Shown one piece after another: positions 36,089 to 44,007 of a stretch of 64,000 nt of DNA. Within the stretch, counting starts at the first letter, position 1. Every line of letters begins with the position of its first letter. The notes beneath the pieces were generated by a model. The model did no database searches and was not told where the DNA came from. It saw only the letters and a program-made list of their open reading frames with translations. Source of the stretch: Halogranum gelatinilyticum (GTDB taxonomy: Archaea; Halobacteriota; Halobacteria; Halobacteriales; Haloferacaceae); contig NZ_FNHL01000008.1 in assembly GCF_900103715.1 (NCBI RefSeq), positions 38,507-102,506 of the forward strand, given 5' to 3'. A program made the position numbers and the translations under genes.

Positions 36089-36913
36089 TCACTCGGACGG
36101 GGGCGTCTCCCGGGCGAATGCACGGAGTTCGCGGTTGAACCGCGCCGGCTGCTCCCAGAAGGGGGTGTGGCCGGTCTCCGGATACCACGAGAGTTCCGCG
36201 TCGGCGACGCGGTCGGCGTACGCCTCCGACGCTTCGGGGAGCACGACAGCGTCTTCGGTGCCGTGGGTGAGCAGCACCGGGACGTCAAGTGCTTCGAGTT
36301 CGGCGTCGTGGCTGACCGTCCGGTCGCGGAGGCTGTCGCGGACGTGCGGCGGGACGACGACGTTGTAGCCGAGCATGAAGTAGTGGTCGTCGGGGTCGAG
36401 GTCGTCGAAGACACAGAGGTCGACGAACTGCCGCATCGTCGCCGTCGACTCCTCGACGTCGGTCGAGACGAACCCCGAGACGAGTTCGAGATACTCGGGG
36501 CCGAGCCGTTCCGTCGCGGTGTCGGTACCGATGGTGGAGATGGCACCGACGAGGGTGACGCCAGTGAGCCGGTCGGTCCCGAAGGAGTCGACGTAGTCGA
36601 GGACGACGAGCCCGCCGTAGGACCAGCCGACGAGGATCACGTCGTCGAGACCGAGTTCGGTGATGACCGCGCGGACGTCCTGCGCCCACAGCTCCGAGTC
36701 GTCGTAGGCGTCTCGGGGCTTGTCGGACTCGCCGTGGCCGCGGCTGTCGAACGCGACGAGCCGGAACTCGTCTGTGAGCGACGACTCGAACTGATGTCGC
36801 CACGAGAGCAGGCTCTGCGAGAAGCCGTGGACGAAGAGTATCGGTCGGCCACGCCCGGCCTCTCGGACGTGGAGCGCGACGTCGTTCCCACCGCGGACGG
36901 TGTGCGTTCGCAT
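36089..36913 (-). CDS. Alpha/beta hydrolase
   Basis: 274 residues from MRTHTVRGGNDVALHVREAG. Classical fold with oxyanion motif FVHGFSQSLLSW, nucleophile elbow VGWSYGGLV (Ser about 99), acid in LLTHGTEDAVVLPE and histidine in YPETGHTPFWEQP. It could be an epoxide hydrolase-, haloperoxidase- or C-C hydrolase-like enzyme. The next gene, divergent, encodes a ring-cleaving dioxygenase, and hydrolases of this fold often act on ring-cleavage products. The link is an inference. Confidence 0.82.
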   Translation of the reverse strand: MRTHTVRGGNDVALHVREAGRGRPILFVHGFSQSLLSWRHQFESSLTDEFRLVAFDSRGHGESDKPRDAYDDSELWAQDVRAVITELGLDDVILVGWSYGGLVVLDYVDSFGTDRLTGVTLVGAISTIGTDTATERLGPEYLELVSGFVSTDVEESTATMRQFVDLCVFDDLDPDDHYFMLGYNVVVPPHVRDSLRDRTVSHDAELEALDVPVLLTHGTEDAVVLPEASEAYADRVADAELSWYPETGHTPFWEQPARFNRELRAFARETPPSE

Positions 36914-37046
36914 ACCAGTAGCTGTCGAGGTGTGCTCTTTGTTCTTCCGCCCGAGTCGCGTTCGAACGAGACGAGAAGAAGCGAAACGGAATGAGACGAA
37001 ACGAGCCAAGAGTGTCCGACGGCAGTCCAGGCCGTTGACCTAGTAC

Positions 37047-37129
37047 GTATGGACGTCAACGAATATAACGTATCGTTCACGAGAGAAGTAAGGGGGATAA
37101 CAACAACTATTTTTAATGAACGTCCATAC
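37047..37129. promoter_or_regulatory. 10-bp inverted repeat around the dioxygenase promoter
   Basis: GTATGGACGT (37047-37056) and ACGTCCATAC (37120-37129) are exact inverted copies. The TATA box TATTTTTAAT (37108-37117) lies just inside the second arm, 35 bp before the ATG at 37148. A near-palindrome AACGAATATAACGTATCGTT sits between them at 37058-37077. The arrangement resembles a looping or dual operator. Confidence 0.5.
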
Positions 37130-37147
37130 TGGAGTTCGGTAAGACAT

Positions 37148-38101
37148 ATGCCAGACGTCAATGGAATACACCACGTAACGGCCTTTTGTGACGACCCCCA
37201 GGAGAACTACGACTTCTTCACGGACGTCCTCGGCCTGCGGTTCGTCAAGCGAACGGTCCGGTTCGACGTGCCGGAGAAGATCTATCACCTGTACTACGGT
37301 GACGAGATGGGGACGCCAGGGACCGTCATCACCTACTTCCCGATGACGAATATGCCGATGGAGCGGGGGATGGTCGGCAAGGGGATGATGAGTGCGGTGG
37401 GGCTGACGATCCCCGAAGGCTCTGTCGACTATTGGACCAACCGGTTCGAGGAGCACGACATGGAGTTCACCGTCGAGGAGCGCTTCGGTGAGACCGTCGT
37501 CGGCTTCACCGACCCCGACGGCCTCCCGTACGAGCTCGTCACGGGCGAATCCGACATCGAGCCGTGGGACGGCGGCGACGTCCCGACCGAACACGGCATC
37601 CGTGGGATGTACAACGTCACGCTTCACTCGTCGGACCCCGCGGGGACGATGGACGTCCTCGAGACGCTCGGCTGGGACCGCATCGGCGAGGCGACCCACC
37701 CGCAGGCGGGCGACCGTATCCGCTACGAGGCACCCGAGGGCGGCCCGTGCGCCCGGAAGGTCGACGTCCTCATCCGCCCCAACGCGCCGAACGGCGTCAT
37801 GGGTATCGGGACGTATCTCCACGTGGCGTTCCAGGTCGAGAACGACTGGGAACAGGACCGCGTGAGCGACATCCTGCGTGAGAACGGCTACATCACCACC
37901 TCGACGAAGGACCGCGACTACTTCCACTCGCGGTACATCACCGAACCCGGCGGAGCCGTCTTCGAGTTCGCGACGATGGGTCCCGGCTTCACGCTGGACC
38001 AAGACCCCGCAGAGTTCGGCGAGGAGCTGAAGGTCCCCGACTGGCTCGACGTTGATCTCGAGCGCATCGAGGAGATGCTCCCGCCACTGAACACGAAGTA
38101 A
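37148..38101 (+). CDS. VOC ring-cleaving dioxygenase, PcpA/MhqO-like
   Basis: 317 residues made of two pairs of vicinal-oxygen-chelate modules. Opening MPDVNGIHHVTAFCDDPQ is typical of hydroquinone 1,2-dioxygenase-like proteins. The three iron ligands fit H9 (IHHVTAF), a histidine near 225 (YLHVAFQV) and a glutamate near 272 (AVFEFAT). It would cleave hydroquinones or detoxify quinones with O2. The promoter carries a striking inverted repeat, so expression is probably tightly regulated, as for MhqO in Bacillus. Confidence 0.85.
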   Translation: MPDVNGIHHVTAFCDDPQENYDFFTDVLGLRFVKRTVRFDVPEKIYHLYYGDEMGTPGTVITYFPMTNMPMERGMVGKGMMSAVGLTIPEGSVDYWTNRFEEHDMEFTVEERFGETVVGFTDPDGLPYELVTGESDIEPWDGGDVPTEHGIRGMYNVTLHSSDPAGTMDVLETLGWDRIGEATHPQAGDRIRYEAPEGGPCARKVDVLIRPNAPNGVMGIGTYLHVAFQVENDWEQDRVSDILRENGYITTSTKDRDYFHSRYITEPGGAVFEFATMGPGFTLDQDPAEFGEELKVPDWLDVDLERIEEMLPPLNTK

Positions 38102-38247
38102 GTCCGTCGGAGAACCCTCCGACGAGAACGAGAGAGTCGTCGGGCGGTGTCAGGAACTGGCACGCCGCCCGGCACCGAGAGAAAGCAGTGTGACGACGGA
38201 CGGCCGCGAGAAGCGGACGTCCAGTCGACTGTCGCAGCGGACTGTTT

Positions 38248-38452
38248 TGAGCCACGAATGTCGAGCGACGAGTGCCTCCATGTTGTCTTCGACAACATCG
38301 CTCATCGAGGCCAGGCGCGTCTCGTCCTCGGTGGTGAAGTCGACGAAATCCGTTCGCCACGCCACTTCGTCGGCCGTCAAGCCGATCTCGGTAGCCAGTT
38401 GGTCCGCGGAGGTCCCCAACCCGATCGAGCCATCGGGAACGATAATATCCAT
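38248..38452 (-). pseudogene. Remnant of a HemAT-like globin-coupled transducer
   Basis: The frame starts MDIIVPDGSIGLGTSADQLA and continues with IGLTADEVAWRTDFVDF and TTEDETRLASM, which is the N-terminal approach to the globin domain of haloarchaeal HemAT aerotaxis transducers. Similarity fades after about residue 68; the frame then reads into unrelated sequence to 38150. Haem-binding histidine, HAMP and signalling domains are absent. I read it as a deletion remnant. Confidence 0.55.
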
Positions 38453-38640
38453 AGCAGTTCACCAGGAGAGGAACGAGATATTGTTACAGACCCGATTACA
38501 GAATTCGATAATAGGTCGTAAAAAATCACGCGGCTTCGCGTAGCCGAGCCAACGCTACCCCGTCGACACGCCGCCGAACACTGCGTCGGTTGCCGGAAAC
38601 GCACCAAACCGCTAAGTCGCATTCACGAGAAGACTGCGTG

Positions 38641-39495
38641 ATGGGATATCAAGGGTACGCCGACTATTTCGACAAGAAACTGATCATCAGCGTGGCGACG
38701 ACGGGCGGGTTTCAGGGGAAGGAAGAAAACCCGAACCTGCCCGAACAGCCCGAAGAGATCGCCCGCGACGTGGCGGCCTGCGAAGAGGCGGGAGCCTCTA
38801 TCGTCCACATCCACGCCCGCGACGACGACGGCAAGAAGACGAAGGACGTGGCGCGGTTCCAAGAGATCCGCGACGCCATCGACAGCCACTGCGACGATAT
38901 CCTCGTCAACTTCACCACGGGCGGCGGCGGAATCTTCTCACGCGAAGACCGTATCGCGCCGATTCTGGAGACGGACCCTCGGCCGGAGCTTGCGACCATC
39001 GACCTCGGGCCGGTCAACTTCGGGCAGACGCGGACAGCGGAAAACACTCGCGAACAGAACGAGGAGTACGCGGAAGCGATGCTCAACGCCGGTGTTAAAC
39101 CCGAACTGGAGCTGTTCAACCCCGGTCACATCCCCGAGATGGAGCATCTCGTCGACCTCGACCTGCTCGAACCACCCTACTGGTGTACGAACATCTTCGG
39201 CCTCCAGAACGGGATGCCACCGGCTCCGCGGAACGTCGTCAACTTCGCCGACAACCTCCCCGCCGACTGCGAGTGGCAGACGCTCGCCATCGGCAAGCAC
39301 CAACTGCCGCTGACGACGATGACCATCACGATGGGTGGCCACGTCCGCGTCGGGATGGAGGACAACATCTACTACCGGAAGGGCGAACTCGCCGAGAGCA
39401 ACGCCCAACTGGTCGAGCGGACCGCCCGCATCGCCGCCGAACTCGAACGGCCGGTCGCCACACCGGCGGAGACGCGCGACATCCTCGGACTGTAA
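38641..39495 (+). CDS. Beta-keto acid cleavage enzyme (BKACE, DUF849), copy 1
   Basis: 284 residues. BKACE enzymes condense a beta-keto acid with acetyl-CoA and release acetoacetate plus a new acyl-CoA. Zn ligands fit H56 and H58 (VHIHARDD) and the glutamate in RVGMEDN; NFTTGGGG, ELFNPGHIPEMEH and GHQ/KHQLPLTT-like segments are further family marks. A second copy at 55567-56421 is nearly the same protein, and the two are almost identical at DNA level over the last 100 bp. The beta-keto acid used cannot be read from the sequence. Confidence 0.9.
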   Translation: MGYQGYADYFDKKLIISVATTGGFQGKEENPNLPEQPEEIARDVAACEEAGASIVHIHARDDDGKKTKDVARFQEIRDAIDSHCDDILVNFTTGGGGIFSREDRIAPILETDPRPELATIDLGPVNFGQTRTAENTREQNEEYAEAMLNAGVKPELELFNPGHIPEMEHLVDLDLLEPPYWCTNIFGLQNGMPPAPRNVVNFADNLPADCEWQTLAIGKHQLPLTTMTITMGGHVRVGMEDNIYYRKGELAESNAQLVERTARIAAELERPVATPAETRDILGL

Positions 39496-40100
39496 CGGCG
39501 ACGGGCGATGTCGGGGCCGGGTTTGGGCCGGGTTCGGGCCACACTGTAGTGTCCAACTTATATTGTTCATTAAAATTCGTTAGAAATTGGCACGAATACA
39601 ACGTCCGGGTGGTATTATCCATGACATAGGAGAGACACAGGATGACAGTGGCAGTCGTCGATCCGATGAGATGGAATAATACGTGGTATAACATCTGTCG
39701 AGCCTAGTCTGGATAAACAGTACAACCGTAAATAAAAAACCAGATATAATCATCGTTATTCATTTAATTGACGTTCTAGTTAGTGTGTTTCGATTTATTC
39801 ACGGAGAAACGCAGATTCGCGCTGAGACACATGTATTCAGTAGTAGTTGTATTTTTCTTGTGGATAGAGTCCGAGGGGAGGCGGGTCGAGAGACGACGAC
39901 GCCTCAGAGAGCAGTCGGAGGTTGGCAAAGCGGGTACTGTGGACTCGGAGAACACGGACGGAGAAATCAAAGGACGCTGCTGCTCGGCGTGCTCACCGGT
40001 GGCTGGTGTCCGGGGAGAGCGTACCCTATCGGTCCGGGCAGTCGGTCGGCGGCAGCGTACCCACGTCCGTCACTGGGCTTCGTGACACGACGCGACGCGA
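39496..40100. other. AT-rich gene-free gap of about 600 bp
   Basis: It starts with a GGGCCGGGTT direct repeat (39514-39523 and 39525-39534). From about 39540 to 39870 the composition is far more AT-rich than the genome average, with several TATA-like stretches (CTTATATTG, AACCGTAAATAAAAAACC, CATTTAATTG). Short open frames exist on both strands, but none has haloarchaeal codon use. I see no gene, RNA or insertion-sequence end. Confidence 0.5.
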
Positions 40101-40499
40101 CTAGACATGAACTGCGGCGACGGTCACTGGGACGGTCGAATCGAGGATGACCGACTGGGTGACACTGCCGAACAGTGCCTTGCCCGCCGGACTCCGTTTC
40201 CGCCCGCCCATGACGACGGAGTCGGCGTCGAGTTCGTCGACGAGGTCGAGGATTCCCTCCGCGACAGGGACGTAGACCTCGCGTTTCTCCACGGACAGTC
40301 CGGCGTCGCGGAGCCGTTGGACTGTGGCGGCGACGGCCGGACTCTCCTCGTCGGGGAGGTCGTCGGTCGCGGACTCGTGGTAGGCGTGGGCGACTGTCAC
40401 GTGAACTGCCCCGTCGTCCGTCGGAAGGTCGAGAACGTACTGTGCCTGTGCAGTTGCGCGGTCGACATCGTCGTCGACAGGTACCACTATCTGGTACAT
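40101..40499 (-). CDS. Universal stress protein (UspA family)
   Basis: 132 residues from MYQIVVPVDDDVDRATAQAQ. The ATP-binding motif is intact: VVMGGRKRSPAGKALFGSVTQSVIL, matching G-2x-G-9x-G(S/T). Single gene, divergent from the MFS transporter. Role in stress response not specified by sequence. Confidence 0.87.
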   Translation of the reverse strand: MYQIVVPVDDDVDRATAQAQYVLDLPTDDGAVHVTVAHAYHESATDDLPDEESPAVAATVQRLRDAGLSVEKREVYVPVAEGILDLVDELDADSVVMGGRKRSPAGKALFGSVTQSVILDSTVPVTVAAVHV

Positions 40500-40608
40500 A
40501 CAACAGTACACGGCGACGCCGTATTTGAATCCTCTCCCGACCGGGGTGCGTGGCGGGATTTGGCGAAAGGCCCCGGCTTTATCAACCACACTGCCGACAG
40601 GGGAAGCA

Positions 40609-41778
40609 ATGACCTCGCGACGGCGGTGGACGGCCGTACTCTTTCTGTGCGTCGTAGCCGACGGGATGACCGCACAGCTCAGAGGCGCGCTGCTGCCGAA
40701 CTTCCAGCGGACGTTCGAGGTCTCCGAACGGCTCCTCGGGTTCGTCGCACCGGCGGGAACGGTCGGTCTCGTCGTCGCCGTCCTCGTCGTCGGGATGCTC
40801 TCGGGCCGCCTTGACGTCCGACGGTCGGTGCTCGTCGGGGCCGTCGGCACCGCCGTCTGTCTCGGCGTCGTCAGCATCGCGTCCTCCTACGGGCTGCTCC
40901 TCGCGCTCTTTCTCTTGCAGGGCGCGAGCATCGGTGTCGTCCGCGCGCTCGACCGGCCGCTGTTGGGCCATCTCTATCCCGACGGCCGCGGTCGGATATT
41001 CAACCTCTACGCGCTGATGTGGGCGGTCGGGGCGACGGCCGGGCCGCTCGTGGCGAACGCCGTCCTCGCAGTCACCGACTGGCGGGTGACGTACGCACTT
41101 CTCGCGGGCGTCTTCCTCCTCGTCGGTCTCGGTGTCACGCGACTCGACCGTCCCGAGGTCGCGGGGGCCGAACAGTCGCTCTCGTGGGACGGACTGCGGA
41201 CGGTCCTTCGCCATCCGTCGGTCCGAGGGATGGCACTCGCGCTCGTCGTCAGCGGTGGCATCGAGGGAATCATGTTCACCTGGCTGCCGTACTACGCCGG
41301 GACCTTCTTCCCGCAGTCGACCGCGAACCTGCTGCTCTCGGGCTATCTCGTGATGTACATCCCCGGGCGGTTCGCCTACGGTCTGTTCGCGGACCGCCTC
41401 CCACCGCTGACGCTGGTGTTGGGTCTCGCGGTGCTCGCACTCCCCATCGTCGCCCTCGCGTTTCTGGGCGGGACGACGGCCACACTCGTCGCCGGTGTCC
41501 TCGGGTTCGGTCTCCTCGTCTCCGGCTTCTTCCCGACGCTCTCGGCGTTCGGTGTGAGTGCCGTCCCGCAGTACAGCGGCCCGGTGAACGCCATCGCGAC
41601 GGCGGCGAACTACGTGGGTCTCTCGGCCGCCCCCGTCGTCGTCGGCGTCGTCGCCGACCAGTACGACATCGCCACAGGGATGGGGCTGCTCCTTCCGACT
41701 GTCGGCATTCTCGCCATCGTCCTCACAGTGACGAGATTCCGGATCAACGGCCGCGCCGCGAAGAGCGTCGAAGCGTAG
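40609..41778 (+). CDS. MFS transporter
   Basis: 389 residues from MTSRRRWTAVLFLCVVADGM, with twelve hydrophobic segments and the loop 2-3 signature VGMLSGRLDVRRSVL (variant of GxLaDRxGrR). A second such loop occurs after helix 8 (GRFAYGLFADRLPPLTL). A CTTTAT element lies about 30 bp before the ATG. Substrate unknown; it precedes the thiolase group. Confidence 0.85.
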   Translation: MTSRRRWTAVLFLCVVADGMTAQLRGALLPNFQRTFEVSERLLGFVAPAGTVGLVVAVLVVGMLSGRLDVRRSVLVGAVGTAVCLGVVSIASSYGLLLALFLLQGASIGVVRALDRPLLGHLYPDGRGRIFNLYALMWAVGATAGPLVANAVLAVTDWRVTYALLAGVFLLVGLGVTRLDRPEVAGAEQSLSWDGLRTVLRHPSVRGMALALVVSGGIEGIMFTWLPYYAGTFFPQSTANLLLSGYLVMYIPGRFAYGLFADRLPPLTLVLGLAVLALPIVALAFLGGTTATLVAGVLGFGLLVSGFFPTLSAFGVSAVPQYSGPVNAIATAANYVGLSAAPVVVGVVADQYDIATGMGLLLPTVGILAIVLTVTRFRINGRAAKSVEA

Positions 41779-41844
41779 TCCCGGCCTGTCGCATCGGCGA
41801 GAGACCGCAACACCTACTATTCGTGCGAGCGGTGTGCTTGCTGT

Positions 41845-43011
41845 ATGCAACCAGTCCGCATAGCGGGCGTTGGGTCGACAGCGTTCGGTGTCCACACCGA
41901 GCGCGCCGGCCGTGACCTCTTCGCGGAGGCCGCCCAGACAGCAATCGCCGACTCAGGAGTGCCCCGAGCCGACATCGACCACCTCTGCTACGGGAACTTC
42001 GTCGGACCCGTCGCAGAACAGCAGGGCCACCACGGCCCGCTCATGGCCAAGGCCGCTGGGGTGACTGCCCCAGCAACACGGTACGAGAGCGCCTGTGCCT
42101 CGGGTGGTGTCGCGCTCGCCGGTGCCATCGATATGCTCCGGGCGGGAACCGCCGACGTCGTCCTCGTCGGCGGGATGGAACGGCTGACCAACCTCGACAC
42201 CGAGACAGCCACGAAGGGGCTCGCAATGGCGGCGGACGACCTCTACGAGAGTCGGGCGGGCGTGACGTTCCCGGGTGCCTACGCCCTCATGGCCCGTGCG
42301 TACTTTGAGGAGTTCGGGGGAACCCGCGAGGAACTCGCGGCCGTCGCCGTCAAGAACCACGCGCACGCACTCGACAACGAGAACGCACAGTTCCAGCAGG
42401 CCATCGACGTCGACGATGTGCTCGAGGCACCGAGAGTCGCCGACCCCCTCGGTCTCTACGACGCCTGTCCGATCACCGACGGCGCGAGTGCGTCCGTCCT
42501 CGTCAGCGACGACTACGCCGACCAGCACGGGATCGACAGTGCCGTCTCGGTCACCGGGTCCGGGCAGGGGACCGACACGCTCGCGCTCCAGGGCCGCGAG
42601 TCGCTCACCCGCACGCCGGCGACCGAACGCGCCGCAGCTGACGCCTACGACGAGGCGGGAATCACGGCCGACTCGGTCGACCTGCTCGAAGTCCACGACT
42701 GCTTCACCATCGCCGAGGTCCTCGCGCTGGAGGGGCTCGGTCTCTACGAACCGGGGACCGCGATCGCTGCGGCTGCCGACGGCGAGACCACCCGCGAGGG
42801 AGAACTGCCGGTCAACCTCTCCGGGGGGCTGAAGGCGAAGGGCCACCCCGTCGGCGCGACGGGCGTGGGGCAGGTCGTCGAACTGACCAAGCTGCTCCGC
42901 GGCGACCACGTCAACAGCGACGCCGTCTCGGACGCCTCGGTCGCACTCGCGCACAACGCTGGTGGGACGGTCGCCAGCGCGGTGGTGCACGTGCTGGAGG
43001 TGTCGGCGTGA
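41845..43011 (+). CDS. Thiolase family protein (acetyl-CoA C-acetyltransferase)
   Basis: 388 residues. Catalytic cysteine in YESACASGGVAL (about 89), histidine in the region LEVHDCFTIAEV and the C-terminal GGLKAKGHPVGATG; the late Cys motif is replaced by AHNAGGTV, as in archaeal SCP-x-like thiolases. These work with a DUF35 partner, which here starts in the stop codon of this gene. Together they interconvert acetoacetyl-CoA and acetyl-CoA, a logical follow-up to acetoacetate from BKACE. Confidence 0.88.
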   Translation: MQPVRIAGVGSTAFGVHTERAGRDLFAEAAQTAIADSGVPRADIDHLCYGNFVGPVAEQQGHHGPLMAKAAGVTAPATRYESACASGGVALAGAIDMLRAGTADVVLVGGMERLTNLDTETATKGLAMAADDLYESRAGVTFPGAYALMARAYFEEFGGTREELAAVAVKNHAHALDNENAQFQQAIDVDDVLEAPRVADPLGLYDACPITDGASASVLVSDDYADQHGIDSAVSVTGSGQGTDTLALQGRESLTRTPATERAAADAYDEAGITADSVDLLEVHDCFTIAEVLALEGLGLYEPGTAIAAAADGETTREGELPVNLSGGLKAKGHPVGATGVGQVVELTKLLRGDHVNSDAVSDASVALAHNAGGTVASAVVHVLEVSA

Positions 43012-43394
43012 TGCCGTCCGAGCGAGCAGCCGGCTACGACGACCTCCTGGACGCCGTCGACGACGGACGGGGCTATTACCTCGCCTGCACCGAGGGGCAC
43101 GGCTCGCTGCCGCCCCGTCGGGTCTGCCCAGAGTGTGGCGACGACACGCTCTCCGAGGAACCGCTCCCGGAGACCGGAGCAGTCGAAACCTACACTCAGG
43201 TCCACGTTCCCGGGCCACGGTTCGACGGCGAGACGCCCGTCGTCGCCATCGCCGACTTCGGCCCGGTGCGACTGACTGGGCGGGTGCAAGCAGAGGTCGC
43301 TGACGTCGAGGTCGGTGTGCGGGTGTCGCCGACGGTCGCGACGTCGAAAGCGGGTGAGCGACATCTCGCGTTAGAGCCCAGCGAGCGCCGGTAG
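43011..43394 (+). CDS. DUF35 OB-fold/zinc-ribbon thiolase partner
   Basis: 127 residues. A zinc-ribbon half-motif (VCPECGDDTLSEEPL; the second cysteine pair is reduced to the upstream YLACTEGH) precedes an OB-fold (VETYTQVHVPGP, VVAIADFG, RLTGRV). Proteins of this type bind thiolases in archaea and channel CoA intermediates. The ATG shares a base with the thiolase stop (TGATG), so the two are translationally coupled. Confidence 0.85.
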   Translation: MPSERAAGYDDLLDAVDDGRGYYLACTEGHGSLPPRRVCPECGDDTLSEEPLPETGAVETYTQVHVPGPRFDGETPVVAIADFGPVRLTGRVQAEVADVEVGVRVSPTVATSKAGERHLALEPSERR

Positions 43395-43425
43395 CACTAA
43401 GCCCCAGTCCTTCGGCATCTTGACC

Positions 43426-43926
43426 ATGCAGCATCCACTCGATGGACACCAACCTGCGGTCGCAGTGTCAGCCTTCGTCTCGGAGATGTCCTACCTCGTC
43501 GGCGACGTCGCTGTCGACGAGCGCGCGAGCCTGTGGCCCTTCACCTGCCTGCGCGGCGACGGTGGGGCGACGGTCGTCGGCAGCGAGACTAACGTCCAGG
43601 AGTTCACGATGCTCCACGGAGCCGAACTCGGCGACGAGGTGACCGTGGGCCACAACGTCGTCGTCGACTACGCCACCGTCGAGGACCACTCGCTCGTCGG
43701 GATGCAGAGCGCGGTACTGCGCGGGGCGACCGTCGAATCGAACTGCATCGTCGCCGCCGGAGCCGTCGTCTTGCAGGGGCAGACGATACCCGAGGGGCAC
43801 ATGGCCTACGGCGCGCCCGCAGAGACGAAGCCGCTCACCGACGACCAGCTCGACGAGATCGCACGCGTCCACGAACATTACGTCGAACTCGGCCAGCAGT
43901 ACAAGTCGGCCGGTCGCTTCGAATAG
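43426..43926 (+). CDS. Gamma-carbonic-anhydrase-like hexapeptide protein
   Basis: 166 residues from MQHPLDGHQPAVAV. Left-handed beta-helix repeats with gamma-class marks: LRGD (RGDGG), NVQEFTMLHG, VGHNVVVD and VEDHSLVGMQS; the three zinc histidines are those of MLHG, VGHN and EDH. A C-terminal helix (DQLDEIARVHEHYVELGQQY) follows. Carbonic anhydrase, or acyltransferase-like PaaY role near CoA genes, are both possible; PaaY-type proteins are often found with thiolases. Confidence 0.85.
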   Translation: MQHPLDGHQPAVAVSAFVSEMSYLVGDVAVDERASLWPFTCLRGDGGATVVGSETNVQEFTMLHGAELGDEVTVGHNVVVDYATVEDHSLVGMQSAVLRGATVESNCIVAAGAVVLQGQTIPEGHMAYGAPAETKPLTDDQLDEIARVHEHYVELGQQYKSAGRFE

Positions 43927-44007
43927 GGCGTCGGATTCGCCGCGAATCGCTGCCACCTTCCCGATAGTTTATGTTGGTTGCTCTGCCACCCATTGGTACG
44001 CGCACCT

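Noticed and set aside
39783..40150. Two overlapping short frames in the AT-rich gap (39783-40085 and 39785-40150)
   Set aside because: Codon use and composition are unlike haloarchaeal proteins and neither has a promoter, signal or homologous look.
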